NCBI GenBank assembly: GCA_035623515.1
Contig: DASPTH010000352.1
Coordinates: 1-8,231 of the forward strand
Direction of reading: 5' to 3'
DNA length: 8,231 nt
Origin: DASPTH01 sp035623515
Lineage (GTDB): Bacteria; Actinomycetota; Acidimicrobiia; IMCC26256; DASPTH01
The number at the start of each line of letters is the position of its first letter. Position 1 is the first letter of the stretch. Positions 1 to 5,002 of the stretch are shown here, in pieces. The notes beneath the pieces were generated by a model. The model was not told the origin of the DNA. It ran no database searches and worked only from the letters and a program-made list of their open reading frames with translations. A program made the position numbers and the translations under genes.

Positions 1-144
1 TATCTCGTCCGCTACAGCTGGAAGGCCGGTGACCTCGGGATCTGGGACAACCGGGCCACGATGCACCTGGTCGTCTTCGACTACGACGTCACCCAGCCCC
101 GGCAGATCCAGCGGGTGACGATCAAGGGTGAGCGCCCGCACTGA
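1..144 (+). CDS. TauD/TfdA-family dioxygenase, C-terminal fragment
   Basis: This is the last 47 codons of a gene that begins before the window, ending at TGA 142-144. The visible peptide contains the sequence WDNRATMH (fragment residues 15-22), the C-terminal signature of the taurine/alpha-ketoglutarate dioxygenase family. His22 would be the distal ligand of the catalytic Fe(II). Arg34 and Arg38, 12 and 16 residues further on, would bind the 2-oxoglutarate carboxylate and sulfonate- or carboxylate-type substrates. Such enzymes hydroxylate their substrate with O2 and 2-oxoglutarate, giving succinate and CO2. The substrate cannot be told from this piece. The following 190 nt, up to the next start, contain no gene I can support. 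Confidence 0.85.
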   Translation, partial: YLVRYSWKAGDLGIWDNRATMHLVVFDYDVTQPRQIQRVTIKGERPH

Positions 145-333
145 GCCGGTTCGAGCACACCCCGAACGCGAAGTGGCACCACTCGCCGTCGGCCCTCGCT
201 TCGGACCGCCACGCCGAGTTCGAGGACGACCGCGGCGAGGTGCGCACGCTCACCCACGCCGACGTGCTCGGCTGCATTGTGGTGATCCGCGGTGGTCGTT
301 GCCGGCCCCGTTCGGTTGTGCGAGGCTGCCCTC

Positions 334-1386
334 GTGTCCGTGGCGGTCGAACGCACCCGCCTGTGGGTTCTCGTCGCGGTCGCGCTGTTCGCCGGTGTCG
401 TGGTTGCGGCGCCGGCGGGTGCGGCGACGGGTGACCGCGCGAGCAGCGACCGGCGTATCAGCATCAGCGGCGGTGTCGTCGTCGCGCAGGACGAGACCGT
501 CGACGGTCCCGTCGTGTCGATCGATGGGCCCGCGACGATCAACGGCGTGGTCGACGACGACGTGTACGTCGGGTCCGGCAACCTCCGCGTCAACGGTCGC
601 GTCACCGGTGACGTACTCGTCGCGGATGGTGACGCGACGATCACCGGGCGCGTCGGGGGCGATGTCATCTCCGTCTTCGGCCGCGTCGTGGTCCGCAGCG
701 GCGCGCACGTGGGTGGAGACGTCGTATCGCGCCGAGCGCCCCAAGTCGCTTCGGGCACCGTGCGCGGAGACGTCAAGCGAATCAACCTCTCGAGCATCCT
801 GAGCGGCTTCCTCATCACGTTCCTGGTCTTCTTGTGGTTCGCGGTCACGGTGTCGGTTGCGATCCTGGGATTGGCGTTCGTGGTGCTCTTCCCGCGTGCC
901 GCCGACGCCACCGTCGCCGCCGGACGGCGCGTCTGGCCGTCCTTGGGGTGGGGCGCACTCGTCGGCATCGTCGGCCCGATCCTCGGAGTCGTGGTGCTCG
1001 TGACGATCGTCGGGATCCCGCTCGGACTGGGCGTGCTGTCGGCACTGAACGTGCTGAGCCCGCTGGGTTACGTGGCTGCCTGCCTGTTGCTCGGTCGCAC
1101 GATGGTCAAGGGAACCAGCACGGGCGGTCGGATCGGGGCGTTCTTCGCGGGGTTCGGCATCCTGCGCGCGGCCGCGTTGATTCCCGCTCTGGGGTTCATC
1201 GTCTGGTTCGTGGCGTGCCTCTACGGTCTCGGAGCGCTGACGATCGCGGCGTGGCGAGCCGGCCACGCGGCACCCGTCCCGCCCACCGACGTACCGCCAG
1301 CGCCGCCGGAACCCGCTCCCGCTGCCGTCGGCACCGGAGCCGAGGCGCCGGCACCATCCGAGACGCCCGCGTCATCCGACGGCTGA
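334..1386 (+). CDS. Membrane protein with bactofilin-like beta-repeat domain
   Basis: A 350-residue protein if started at GTG 334, which has GAGG at 322-325 eight bases upstream; a GTG at 292 would add 14 residues and lacks such a site. Residues 8-31 look like a signal peptide (RTR, hydrophobic core, then APAGA). Residues 43-148 are short repeated hydrophobic/Gly/Asp beta units such as INGVVDDDVYVG and VNGRVTGDVLV, the pattern of polymer-forming bactofilin-type beta-helix domains. Residues 155-187, 205-254 and 268-307 are hydrophobic enough for roughly four to six membrane helices. The last 40 residues are rich in Pro, Ala and Glu. The probable topology is a beta-helical outer domain anchored in the membrane. 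Known bactofilins act as cytoskeletal or envelope scaffolds, but most lack a signal peptide, so the function here is open. It faces the SDR gene and is separated from it by about 30 bases. Confidence 0.72.
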   Translation: MSVAVERTRLWVLVAVALFAGVVVAAPAGAATGDRASSDRRISISGGVVVAQDETVDGPVVSIDGPATINGVVDDDVYVGSGNLRVNGRVTGDVLVADGDATITGRVGGDVISVFGRVVVRSGAHVGGDVVSRRAPQVASGTVRGDVKRINLSSILSGFLITFLVFLWFAVTVSVAILGLAFVVLFPRAADATVAAGRRVWPSLGWGALVGIVGPILGVVVLVTIVGIPLGLGVLSALNVLSPLGYVAACLLLGRTMVKGTSTGGRIGAFFAGFGILRAAALIPALGFIVWFVACLYGLGALTIAAWRAGHAAPVPPTDVPPAPPEPAPAAVGTGAEAPAPSETPASSDG

Positions 1387-1404
1387 CCAGGTCTTGACCA
1401 CCAT

Positions 1405-1421
1405 GTGACCTCGCCGGTCAC
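1405..1421. terminator. Possible bidirectional hairpin between convergent genes
   Basis: GTGACC at 1405-1410 pairs with GGTCAC at 1416-1421 around a five-base loop. It lies between the ends of two convergent genes and overlaps the SDR stop codon (1418-1420). There is no T-tract on either strand, so a terminator role is only suggested by its place. Confidence 0.3.
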
Positions 1422-2164
1422 CGTCCGCCCGCGACGTCGAGGATGCTGCCGGTGCAGTAGGACGAGTCCTCACCGAGGAACCACAGGACTCCCTCGGCCA
1501 CCTCGGAGACGGTGCCGGCCCGTCCCATCGGAGTGAGCGGTCCGAGCCGCGCCACGCGGCCCGGCTGGCCTCCACTCGCGTGGATCTGGGTGTCGATGAT
1601 CCCGGGACGGACGACGTTGACGCGGATGCCTTCACCGGCGACCTCGCGTGCGAGACCCAGACCGAGCGTGTCGATTGCCCCTTTGGACGCCGCGTAGTCG
1701 ACGTATTCGTTGGGTGAGCCCAACCTGCTCGCCGCCGACGAGACGAGAACGATCGAACCGCCCGTCCCGCCGTGCCGGGTCGACATGCGCCGAACCGCTT
1801 CGCGACAGCACATGATGGCGCCGAAGGTGTTGACGACGAGGATTCGCATGACGCGCTCGGCGTCGAGTTCGTCGACCCGCGCGGCAGGCCCGACGATGCC
1901 CGCGCTGACGACCAGACCCTCGAGCCTCCCGACTGCGTCGGCCGCCCGGAACGCGCCCACGATCGCGGCTTCGTCCTGGACGTCGCACTTGATCGCGCCC
2001 GCCGATCCTCCGTCGCTCCTGATCCGGTCGACGACGCCGCGCGCGGAGGCCTGGTCCTGCACGTAGGTGAGCAGAACGTGCCAATCGCTTCGTGAGGCTC
2101 GGTACGCGACCTCAGCTCCGATGCCGCGACTTCCGCCCGTCACCAGCAGAACTCTCGGCTGCAT
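1418..2164 (-). CDS. SDR-family NAD(P)-dependent oxidoreductase
   Basis: A 248-residue classical short-chain dehydrogenase/reductase, the usual length for the family. Visible motifs are the dinucleotide-binding TGGSRGIG (residues 9-16), CDV at 60-62, SAG at 87-89 in place of the common NAG, Asn112 in VNTFG, Ser142/Ser143, and the catalytic YAASK (Tyr157, Lys161), followed by RPG at 187-189. Arg13 in the glycine motif suggests a preference for NADP(H). The fold and spacing are FabG/glucose-dehydrogenase-like, but the substrate cannot be assigned. The start at ATG 2164-2162 was chosen because the motif begins nine residues later and a -10 element sits just upstream. The reading frame is open upstream to 2644 but runs through structured non-coding DNA and the Trp tRNA. 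It stands alone on the minus strand, convergent with the bactofilin-like gene. Confidence 0.9.
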   Translation of the reverse strand: MQPRVLLVTGGSRGIGAEVAYRASRSDWHVLLTYVQDQASARGVVDRIRSDGGSAGAIKCDVQDEAAIVGAFRAADAVGRLEGLVVSAGIVGPAARVDELDAERVMRILVVNTFGAIMCCREAVRRMSTRHGGTGGSIVLVSSAASRLGSPNEYVDYAASKGAIDTLGLGLAREVAGEGIRVNVVRPGIIDTQIHASGGQPGRVARLGPLTPMGRAGTVSEVAEGVLWFLGEDSSYCTGSILDVAGGR

Positions 2165-2200
2165 GTCTGTAGGTATACACGGCACCCGCTCGAAAAGTGA
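2165..2200 (-). promoter_or_regulatory. Putative promoter for a leaderless SDR transcript
   Basis: On the minus strand TATACC (2177-2172) resembles a -10 hexamer, and the ATG begins only seven bases further on, so transcription would start at or beside the start codon. No Shine-Dalgarno sequence precedes the ATG. The -35 position (2200-2195, TCACTT) matches poorly. Leaderless messages are common in actinobacteria. Confidence 0.5.
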
Positions 2201-2203
2201 TTG

Positions 2204-2404
2204 ACATGCGCGTCCTGTTGGGGCAAGGTGCCTCTTCCTATGGCACGCATGTTCACCGCCGAACCGTCGCTTCGGGGCCGAGCCCTGTTGAGCTTCGGCG
2301 CGCACCCGTGCCGGCCCGCCCAACTCCTCGGATACGAGGAGAGGTCGGGGCGTCGGGACGCCGCCAGAGGCGGCAATCCCGGCAGGCGCTGGTAAGACCC
2401 AGCG
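2204..2404. other. Hairpin-rich non-coding region upstream of the tRNA array
   Basis: The 311 bases between the SDR start (2164) and the first tRNA (2476) hold no convincing gene. Positions 2204-2404 contain consecutive perfect inverted repeats. They are ACATGCG 2204-2210 with 2246-2252, enclosing GTGCC 2228-2232 with GGCAC 2242-2246; CCGAA 2259-2263 with 2271-2275; GCCGA 2277-2281 with 2295-2299; GCAC 2302-2305 with 2308-2311; CTCCTCG 2324-2330 with 2335-2341 around GATA; GCCGCC 2360-2365 with 2369-2374; and CGCTGG 2387-2392 with 2399-2404. This suggests a structured RNA, on either strand: a leader of the tRNA array, an independent small RNA, or a minus-strand element above the SDR promoter. 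I do not recognise a known riboswitch or RNA family. I see nothing in 2405-2475. Confidence 0.4.
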
Positions 2405-2475
2405 TTCGCGCCCGAGCTCGTCACCCTCTTGCTCCATGCATTTGCGCGCGCACGACGTCATGCGCGTGTGGGCGT

Positions 2476-2544
2476 GCGCTCGAGTCACGGTGGCGCCGCG
2501 GTCTCCAACACCGACGGCCGGAGGTTCGACTCCTTCCGAGCGTG
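2476..2544 (+). tRNA. trnW: tRNA-Trp(CCA)
   Basis: Acceptor strands 2476-2482 and 2537-2543 pair with one G:T. The anticodon loop is CTCCAAC, with U33 at 2504 and anticodon 2505-2507. The T-arm is GGAGG/CCTTC with loop TTCGACT. Discriminator G73 (2544) is the expected Trp base. The D-arm is small (2484-2486 with 2492-2494), giving a 69-nt gene. Pair 27-43 is a G-A mismatch. CCA is not encoded. It is the first gene of the array. Confidence 0.78.
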
Positions 2545-2550
2545 CCGTTA

Positions 2551-2567
2551 CCGGATTGCCAGTCCGG
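2551..2567 (+). other. Isolated anticodon-arm-like hairpin (Gly GCC type)
   Basis: A perfect 5-bp stem CCGGA/TCCGG closes a 7-base loop TTGCCAG that reads as a Gly(GCC) anticodon loop with U33. No T-arm or acceptor partner lies within tRNA distance. It may be the remnant of a decayed tRNA gene or a chance hairpin seven bases after tRNA-Trp. Confidence 0.3.
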
Positions 2568-2601
2568 TCACCCGATCCTTGACAACTGCAGAGGCATCGT
2601 T

Positions 2602-2627
2602 GCCGGGACCGCCGCCACGGTCCCGGC
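2602..2627 (+). terminator. Strong GC hairpin between tRNA-Trp and tRNA-Lys
   Basis: GCCGGGACCG (2602-2611) and CGGTCCCGGC (2618-2627) form a perfect 10-bp stem with a six-base loop. There is no T-tract. It may terminate or attenuate transcription after tRNA-Trp, or protect a processed 3' end. The next tRNA starts 36 bases later. Confidence 0.45.
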
Positions 2628-2663
2628 GGGATCGGTCGTGCCATCGGCGCAGCCGGTCCCCTC

Positions 2664-2737
2664 GCGCGTCACGCCTGACTGGTGGGGCACCGGGCTCTTA
2701 CCCCGGAACAGACTGGGTTCGAGACCCAGGGCGCGCA
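2664..2737 (+). tRNA. trnK: tRNA-Lys(CTT)
   Basis: A complete 74-nt cloverleaf. The acceptor is 2664-2670 with 2730-2736, the D-stem is GCC/GGC, the anticodon stem is CCGGG/CCCGG with loop CTCTTAC (U33 at 2696, anticodon 2697-2699), and the T-arm is CTGGG/CCCAG with loop TTCGAGA. The discriminator is A73 and no CCA is encoded. The next tRNA follows after one base, so the 3' end must be made by processing. Confidence 0.92.
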
Positions 2738-2738
2738 C

Positions 2739-2811
2739 GTCGACGTGGCCGAATGGACAAGGCGCCGGTCTACGAATCCGGAGGTTGCAGGTTCGACCCC
2801 TGCCGTCGACA
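2739..2811 (+). tRNA. trnR: tRNA-Arg(ACG)
   Basis: The acceptor GTCGACG/CGTCGAC is perfect and the T-arm is GCAGG/CCTGC with loop TTCGACC. The anticodon loop is CTACGAA, with U33 at 2771 and anticodon ACG at 2772-2774. The stem CCGGT/TCCGG has a T-T mismatch at 31-39. It is the only gene here with A34, so it would need TadA to make inosine to read all CGN partners. The discriminator is A73 and CCA is not encoded. Confidence 0.9.
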
Positions 2812-2816
2812 CTCAC

Positions 2817-2890
2817 CTCGCCGTAGCTCAGTGGAGCAGAGCACCGCCGTCCGAAGGCGGGGGTCGCACGTTCGAGTCGTGCCGGCGAGG
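2817..2890 (+). tRNA. trnR: tRNA-Arg(CCG)
   Basis: The acceptor CTCGCCG/CGGCGAG is perfect, the D-stem is GCTC/GAGC, and the anticodon stem CCGCC/GGCGG carries loop GTCCGAA (U33 at 2850, anticodon 2851-2853). The T-arm is GCACG/CGTGC with loop TTCGAGT. G73 is allowed for Arg and CCA is not encoded. The spacer behind it holds a second copy of the 5' acceptor strand (2905-2911) that could pair with its 3' strand instead. Confidence 0.92.
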
Positions 2891-2914
2891 CGGGCTTTGC
2901 CGGGCTCGCCGGAC

Positions 2915-3016
2915 GAGACGCCGCGTGCGGTGTCGACCGAAGGAGTCGGAGACGCCGCCTGCGGTGTCGACCGAAGGAGTCGGAGACGCCGCGTGCGGTG
3001 TCGACCAAGAGAGTCG
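2915..3016 (+). repeat. Three tandem copies of a 34-bp unit
   Basis: Units lie at 2915-2948, 2949-2982 and 2983-3016 with no spacers, each starting GAGACGCCGC. Unit 2 differs from unit 1 by one base (C for G at 2960). Unit 3 differs only inside the run after TCGACC. Each unit can form two small hairpins, CCGC-GT-GCGG and CGAC-7 nt-GTCG; the unit 3 changes fall in the second loop and leave its stem intact. They fill the spacer between tRNA-Arg(CCG) and tRNA-Thr(GGT). Confidence 0.95.
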
Positions 3017-3026
3017 GCGAGGCCAG

Positions 3027-3099
3027 GCCCTCGTAGCTCAGCACGGAGAGCACGTCCTTGGTACGGACGAGGCCGTGGGTGCGACTCCCACCGAGGGCT
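3027..3099 (+). tRNA. trnT: tRNA-Thr(GGT), CCA encoded
   Basis: The acceptor GCCCTCG/CGAGGGC is perfect and the D-stem is GCTC/GAGC. The anticodon stem CGTCC/GGACG has loop TTGGTAC (U33 at 3059, anticodon 3060-3062). The T-stem is GTGGG/CCCAC. The T-loop is TGCGACT, so position 55, normally pseudouridine, is G. T73 is followed by genomic CCA (3100-3102). Confidence 0.9.
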
Positions 3100-3103
3100 C
3101 CAT

Positions 3104-3189
3104 GGAAGTGATCCGGCTGGATGAGGAGCCTGTCCCGAAAACAGGTAGGGGTCGCGAGGCCCTTGGGCGTTCGAGTCGCCCCGCTTCCG
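3104..3189 (+). tRNA. trnS: tRNA-Ser(CGA) with C33
   Basis: An 86-nt gene with the long variable arm typical of Ser, between the anticodon stem (ends 3145) and the T-stem (starts 3165). The acceptor is GGAAGTG/CGCTTCC with one T:G. The anticodon stem CCTGT/ACAGG is perfect and its loop CCCGAAA gives anticodon CGA at 3136-3138. Position 33 (3135) is C, not U. G73 is normal for Ser and CCA is not encoded. Confidence 0.87.
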
Positions 3190-3194
3190 CACAC

Positions 3195-3266
3195 GCCGCG
3201 ATGGTCGAGAGGTCAAGACACCGGGCCCTCAACCCGAAGGCCGGGGTTCGATTCCCCGTCGCGGTA
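3195..3266 (+). tRNA. trnE: tRNA-Glu(CTC) with C33
   Basis: The acceptor GCCGCGA/TCGCGGT pairs with one G:T. The D-stem is GTC/GAC and the T-arm is CGGGG/CCCCG with loop TTCGATT. The anticodon loop CCCTCAA is closed by four G-C pairs plus a C-A mismatch at 27-43. Anticodon CTC is 3228-3230 and position 33 (3227) is C. A73 is unusual for Glu, which normally has G73, so charging identity is a little less certain. CCA is not encoded. Confidence 0.8.
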
Positions 3267-3333
3267 CTCGAACGCCAGACGAGACGAAGCGAAGCCGTGC
3301 TCGGAGAGCGGGACGGCGGAGCGGAGTCGACCA

Positions 3334-3404
3334 TGCCAGGTGGTCGAGCGGTACGACGTCCGGCTGTTACCCGGAAGACGGGGGTTCGAGCCCCTCCCTG
3401 GCAG
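3334..3404 (+). tRNA. trnN: tRNA-Asn(GTT)
   Basis: The acceptor TGCCAGG/CCTGGCA is perfect and the D-stem is GTC/GAC. The anticodon stem TCCGG/CCGGA has loop CTGTTAC (U33 at 3365, anticodon 3366-3368). The T-arm is GGGGG/CCCTC with loop TTCGAGC. G73 is the expected Asn discriminator. CCA is not encoded. Confidence 0.92.
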
Positions 3405-3409
3405 CGCAA

Positions 3410-3480
3410 CGCTCGGTGGCCGAGGAGACAGGCGCGCGGCTGCAGACCGCGAGACGAGGGTGCGAGTCCCTCTCGGGCGT
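3410..3480 (+). tRNA. trnC: tRNA-Cys(GCA), CCA encoded
   Basis: The acceptor is CGCTCGG/TCGGGCG, the D-stem GCC/GGC, and the anticodon stem CGCGG/CCGCG has loop CTGCAGA (U33 at 3441, anticodon 3442-3444, unusual G37). T73 is the Cys identity base and genomic CCA follows (3481-3483). The T-loop is TGCGAGT, with G at position 55 as in tRNA-Thr(GGT). Confidence 0.9.
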
Positions 3481-3494
3481 CCATCGCAACACCC

Positions 3495-3566
3495 GTGGTC
3501 GTCGTCCAACGGCGAGGATGCCGGTGCGCCACGCCGGCGATGAGGGTTCGAATCCCTCCGGCCACA
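3495..3566 (+). tRNA. trnG: tRNA-Gly(GCC) with C33
   Basis: The acceptor GTGGTCG/CGGCCAC pairs with one T:G. The T-arm is GAGGG/CCCTC with loop TTCGAAT. The anticodon stem is CCGGT/GCCGG with loop GCGCCAC, anticodon 3528-3530 and C at position 33 (3527). The usual Gly(GCC) loop is TTGCCAC, so positions 32 and 33 have both changed. The discriminator is A73 and CCA is not encoded. It is the last tRNA before rtcB. Confidence 0.88.
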
Positions 3567-3605
3567 CGCCTTCGGTCCCGAGCACCCGAGGACGAGACGA
3601 AGAGA

Positions 3606-3611
3606 GAGGGG
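3606..3611 (+). promoter_or_regulatory. Ribosome binding site that sets the rtcB start
   Basis: GAGGGG lies six bases before ATG 3618 but directly abuts ATG 3612, which favours the second ATG. The run of purines at 3600-3611 begins inside the copy of the array motif GACGAGACG at 3591-3599. Confidence 0.7.
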
Positions 3612-3617
3612 ATGATC

Positions 3618-4778
3618 ATGCCCACCAACATCAACGACAAGCTCATCTCCTGGGCGAGCGAGATCGACGAGGAGACGATCCGTCAGGCGCAGAAGACCGC
3701 GCGGCTGCCGATCATCGAGGGGCATGTGGCGCTCATGCCCGACGCGCACCTCGGGAAGGGTGCGACGGTCGGCTCGGTGATCCCGACGAACGGTGCGGTG
3801 ATCCCGTCGGCCGTCGGTGTGGACATCGGCTGCGGCATGATCGCCGCCGAGCTCGACGTCACCGAGGACCAGCTCCCCGGCGCACTCGAGCCGCTGCTCC
3901 GTCGGATCGAGCAGGCGATCCCAGCCGGTGTCGGCCGTGGTCACGACGAGGTGGCCGCGAACGCGGACCGTTGGCTGGCCGAGCACAAGCCGGCGACCGA
4001 GCTGTCGATCGACCAGGCCGACCGCGCGGCCAAGCAGTTCGGGACGCTCGGCTCGGGGAACCACTTCTTCGAGCTGTGTGTCGACGAGCGTGGTCGCGTG
4101 TGGGTGGTGCTGCACTCCGGGAGTCGTGGCATCGGCAACCGGCTCGCGACGATCCACATCGACAAGGCGCGGAAGCTTGCGAAGGCGATCGAGCTACAGC
4201 TCGAGGACCCGGATCTCGCGTACCTCACCGAAGGCACGCCGGAGTTCGCGGCGTACATCGCCGACATGCTCTGGGCTCAGGAGTACGCGCGAGCCAACCG
4301 TGACCAGATGATGGACAACGCGATGCGCGAGCTCTTCGCGTTCGTCGGTTTCGGTCGGGAGACGCTGCGCATCAACTGCCATCACAACTTCACCCAGCGT
4401 GAGGTGCACGACGGCCGTGAGCTGTGGATGACTCGCAAGGGTGCGATCCGGGCCGACACCGGCGACCTCGGTGTCATCCCGGGCTCGATGGGGACACGCA
4501 GCTACATCGTGGCCGGCAAGGGGAACGCGGCGAGCTGGCGTTCGTGCTCGCACGGTGCGGGCCGTCGCCACAGCCGCACCGAGGCCAAGCAGCTCTTCAC
4601 CGCCGACGACCTCGCCGAGCAGATGGCGGGGAAGGTGTGGCTGTCGAGCCGGGCCGATGCGCTGCTGGACGAGATCCCGGCGGCGTACAAGGACATCGAC
4701 CAGGTCATGGCCGACCAGGCCGACCTGGTGGAGGTTCTGCACACGCTGCGTCAGGTCCTGAACTACAAGGGCACCTGA
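3618..4778 (+). CDS. rtcB: RtcB family RNA-splicing ligase
   Basis: A 386-residue tRNA/RNA ligase, close to the 408 residues of E. coli RtcB. RtcB joins a 2',3'-cyclic-phosphate or 3'-phosphate RNA end to a 5'-OH end, using GTP and Mn2+ through a guanylylated histidine. The active-site residues are all present: Asp69 and Cys72 in DIGCGM, Asn148 and His149 in GSGNHF, His166 in HSGSRG, His256 in CHHNF, the GMP-accepting His312 in SCSHGAGR, and a C-terminal Lys384. Several spacings (149-166 and 256-312) equal those of the E. coli enzyme. The enzyme therefore looks active. It starts 51 bases after tRNA-Gly(GCC), and the array resumes 56 bases after its stop, on the same strand, so it is probably transcribed with the tRNAs. 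No archease or RtcA gene is in the window. The open frame extends upstream to 2682 through tRNA genes; that extension is not coding. Confidence 0.97.
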   Translation: MPTNINDKLISWASEIDEETIRQAQKTARLPIIEGHVALMPDAHLGKGATVGSVIPTNGAVIPSAVGVDIGCGMIAAELDVTEDQLPGALEPLLRRIEQAIPAGVGRGHDEVAANADRWLAEHKPATELSIDQADRAAKQFGTLGSGNHFFELCVDERGRVWVVLHSGSRGIGNRLATIHIDKARKLAKAIELQLEDPDLAYLTEGTPEFAAYIADMLWAQEYARANRDQMMDNAMRELFAFVGFGRETLRINCHHNFTQREVHDGRELWMTRKGAIRADTGDLGVIPGSMGTRSYIVAGKGNAASWRSCSHGAGRRHSRTEAKQLFTADDLAEQMAGKVWLSSRADALLDEIPAAYKDIDQVMADQADLVEVLHTLRQVLNYKGT

Positions 4779-4795
4779 AGCGGCACGCGGGAAGC

Positions 4796-4821
4796 CCCCG
4801 CCCGGAACGCGCCGGGCGGGG
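4796..4821 (+). terminator. Strong GC hairpin after rtcB
   Basis: CCCCGCCCGG (4796-4805) and CCGGGCGGGG (4812-4821) form a perfect 10-bp stem with loop AACGCG, 17 bases after the rtcB stop. No T-tract follows. It could end part of the transcription before the second tRNA block, or protect the 3' end of the rtcB message after tRNA processing. Confidence 0.55.
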
Positions 4822-4834
4822 CGGCCCGTGGCAG

Positions 4835-4906
4835 GTGGCCGAGGTGTCAACGGATGCACGCCGGCACCCCACGCCGAAGGAGAGGGTTCGACTCCCTCCG
4901 ACCACA
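4835..4906 (+). tRNA. trnG: tRNA-Gly(CCC) with C33
   Basis: The acceptor GTGGCCG/CGACCAC has one C-A mismatch. The D-stem is GTG/CAC. The anticodon stem is CCGGC/GCCGA with loop ACCCCAC, anticodon 4868-4870 and C at position 33 (4867). The T-arm is GAGGG/CCCTC with loop TTCGACT. The discriminator is A73 and CCA is not encoded. It opens the second tRNA block, 13 bases after the hairpin. Confidence 0.83.
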
Positions 4907-4909
4907 CAT

Positions 4910-4983
4910 GCCGGCGAGGTCCTGAGGGCAAGGACGCTCGGCCCGTACCCGAGAAGCAGCGGGTTCGATCCCCGCCGCCGGCC
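4910..4983 (+). tRNA. trnT: tRNA-Thr(CGT) with C33
   Basis: The acceptor GCCGGCG/CGCCGGC, D-stem GTCC/GGAC, anticodon stem CTCGG/CCGAG and T-stem GCGGG/CCCGC are all perfect. The anticodon loop is CCCGTAC, with anticodon 4944-4946 and C at position 33 (4943). The discriminator position is C (4983), unusual for Thr. CCA is not encoded. Confidence 0.87.
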
Positions 4984-5002
4984 CGCTTCCGCCCGCTGCG
5001 AA

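Noticed and set aside
146..162. T-arm-like GCCGGTTCGAGC after the dioxygenase gene
   Set aside because: The stem does not close on the 3' side, and no acceptor or anticodon arm is found around it.
2201..2230. Plus-strand promoter from TTGACA at 2201-2206
   Set aside because: No -10-like hexamer occurs at the right distance, and the bases belong to an inverted repeat.
2140..2424. Minus-strand 94-codon frame over the hairpin-rich region
   Set aside because: It shows no recognisable domain and overlaps the SDR start and dense inverted repeats, so it is more likely a by-product of structured non-coding DNA.
2165..2644. Upstream start for the SDR gene giving a 408-residue protein
   Set aside because: SDRs start close to the TGxxxGIG motif. 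The extension is structured, non-conserved-looking and antisense to tRNA-Trp.
2915..3016. CRISPR array
   Set aside because: The 34-bp units are directly adjacent without spacers and no cas genes are present.
2682..3617. Long N-terminal extension of rtcB
   Set aside because: It would translate through nine tRNA genes. RtcB homology starts at the ATG 3618 region and a ribosome site lies six bases before it.
2568..3646. Long minus-strand open frames across the first tRNA block
   Set aside because: They are antisense to tRNA genes. Their peptides have the Arg/Ser/Gly-rich look of false proteins made from tRNA complements, with no domain or proper start region.
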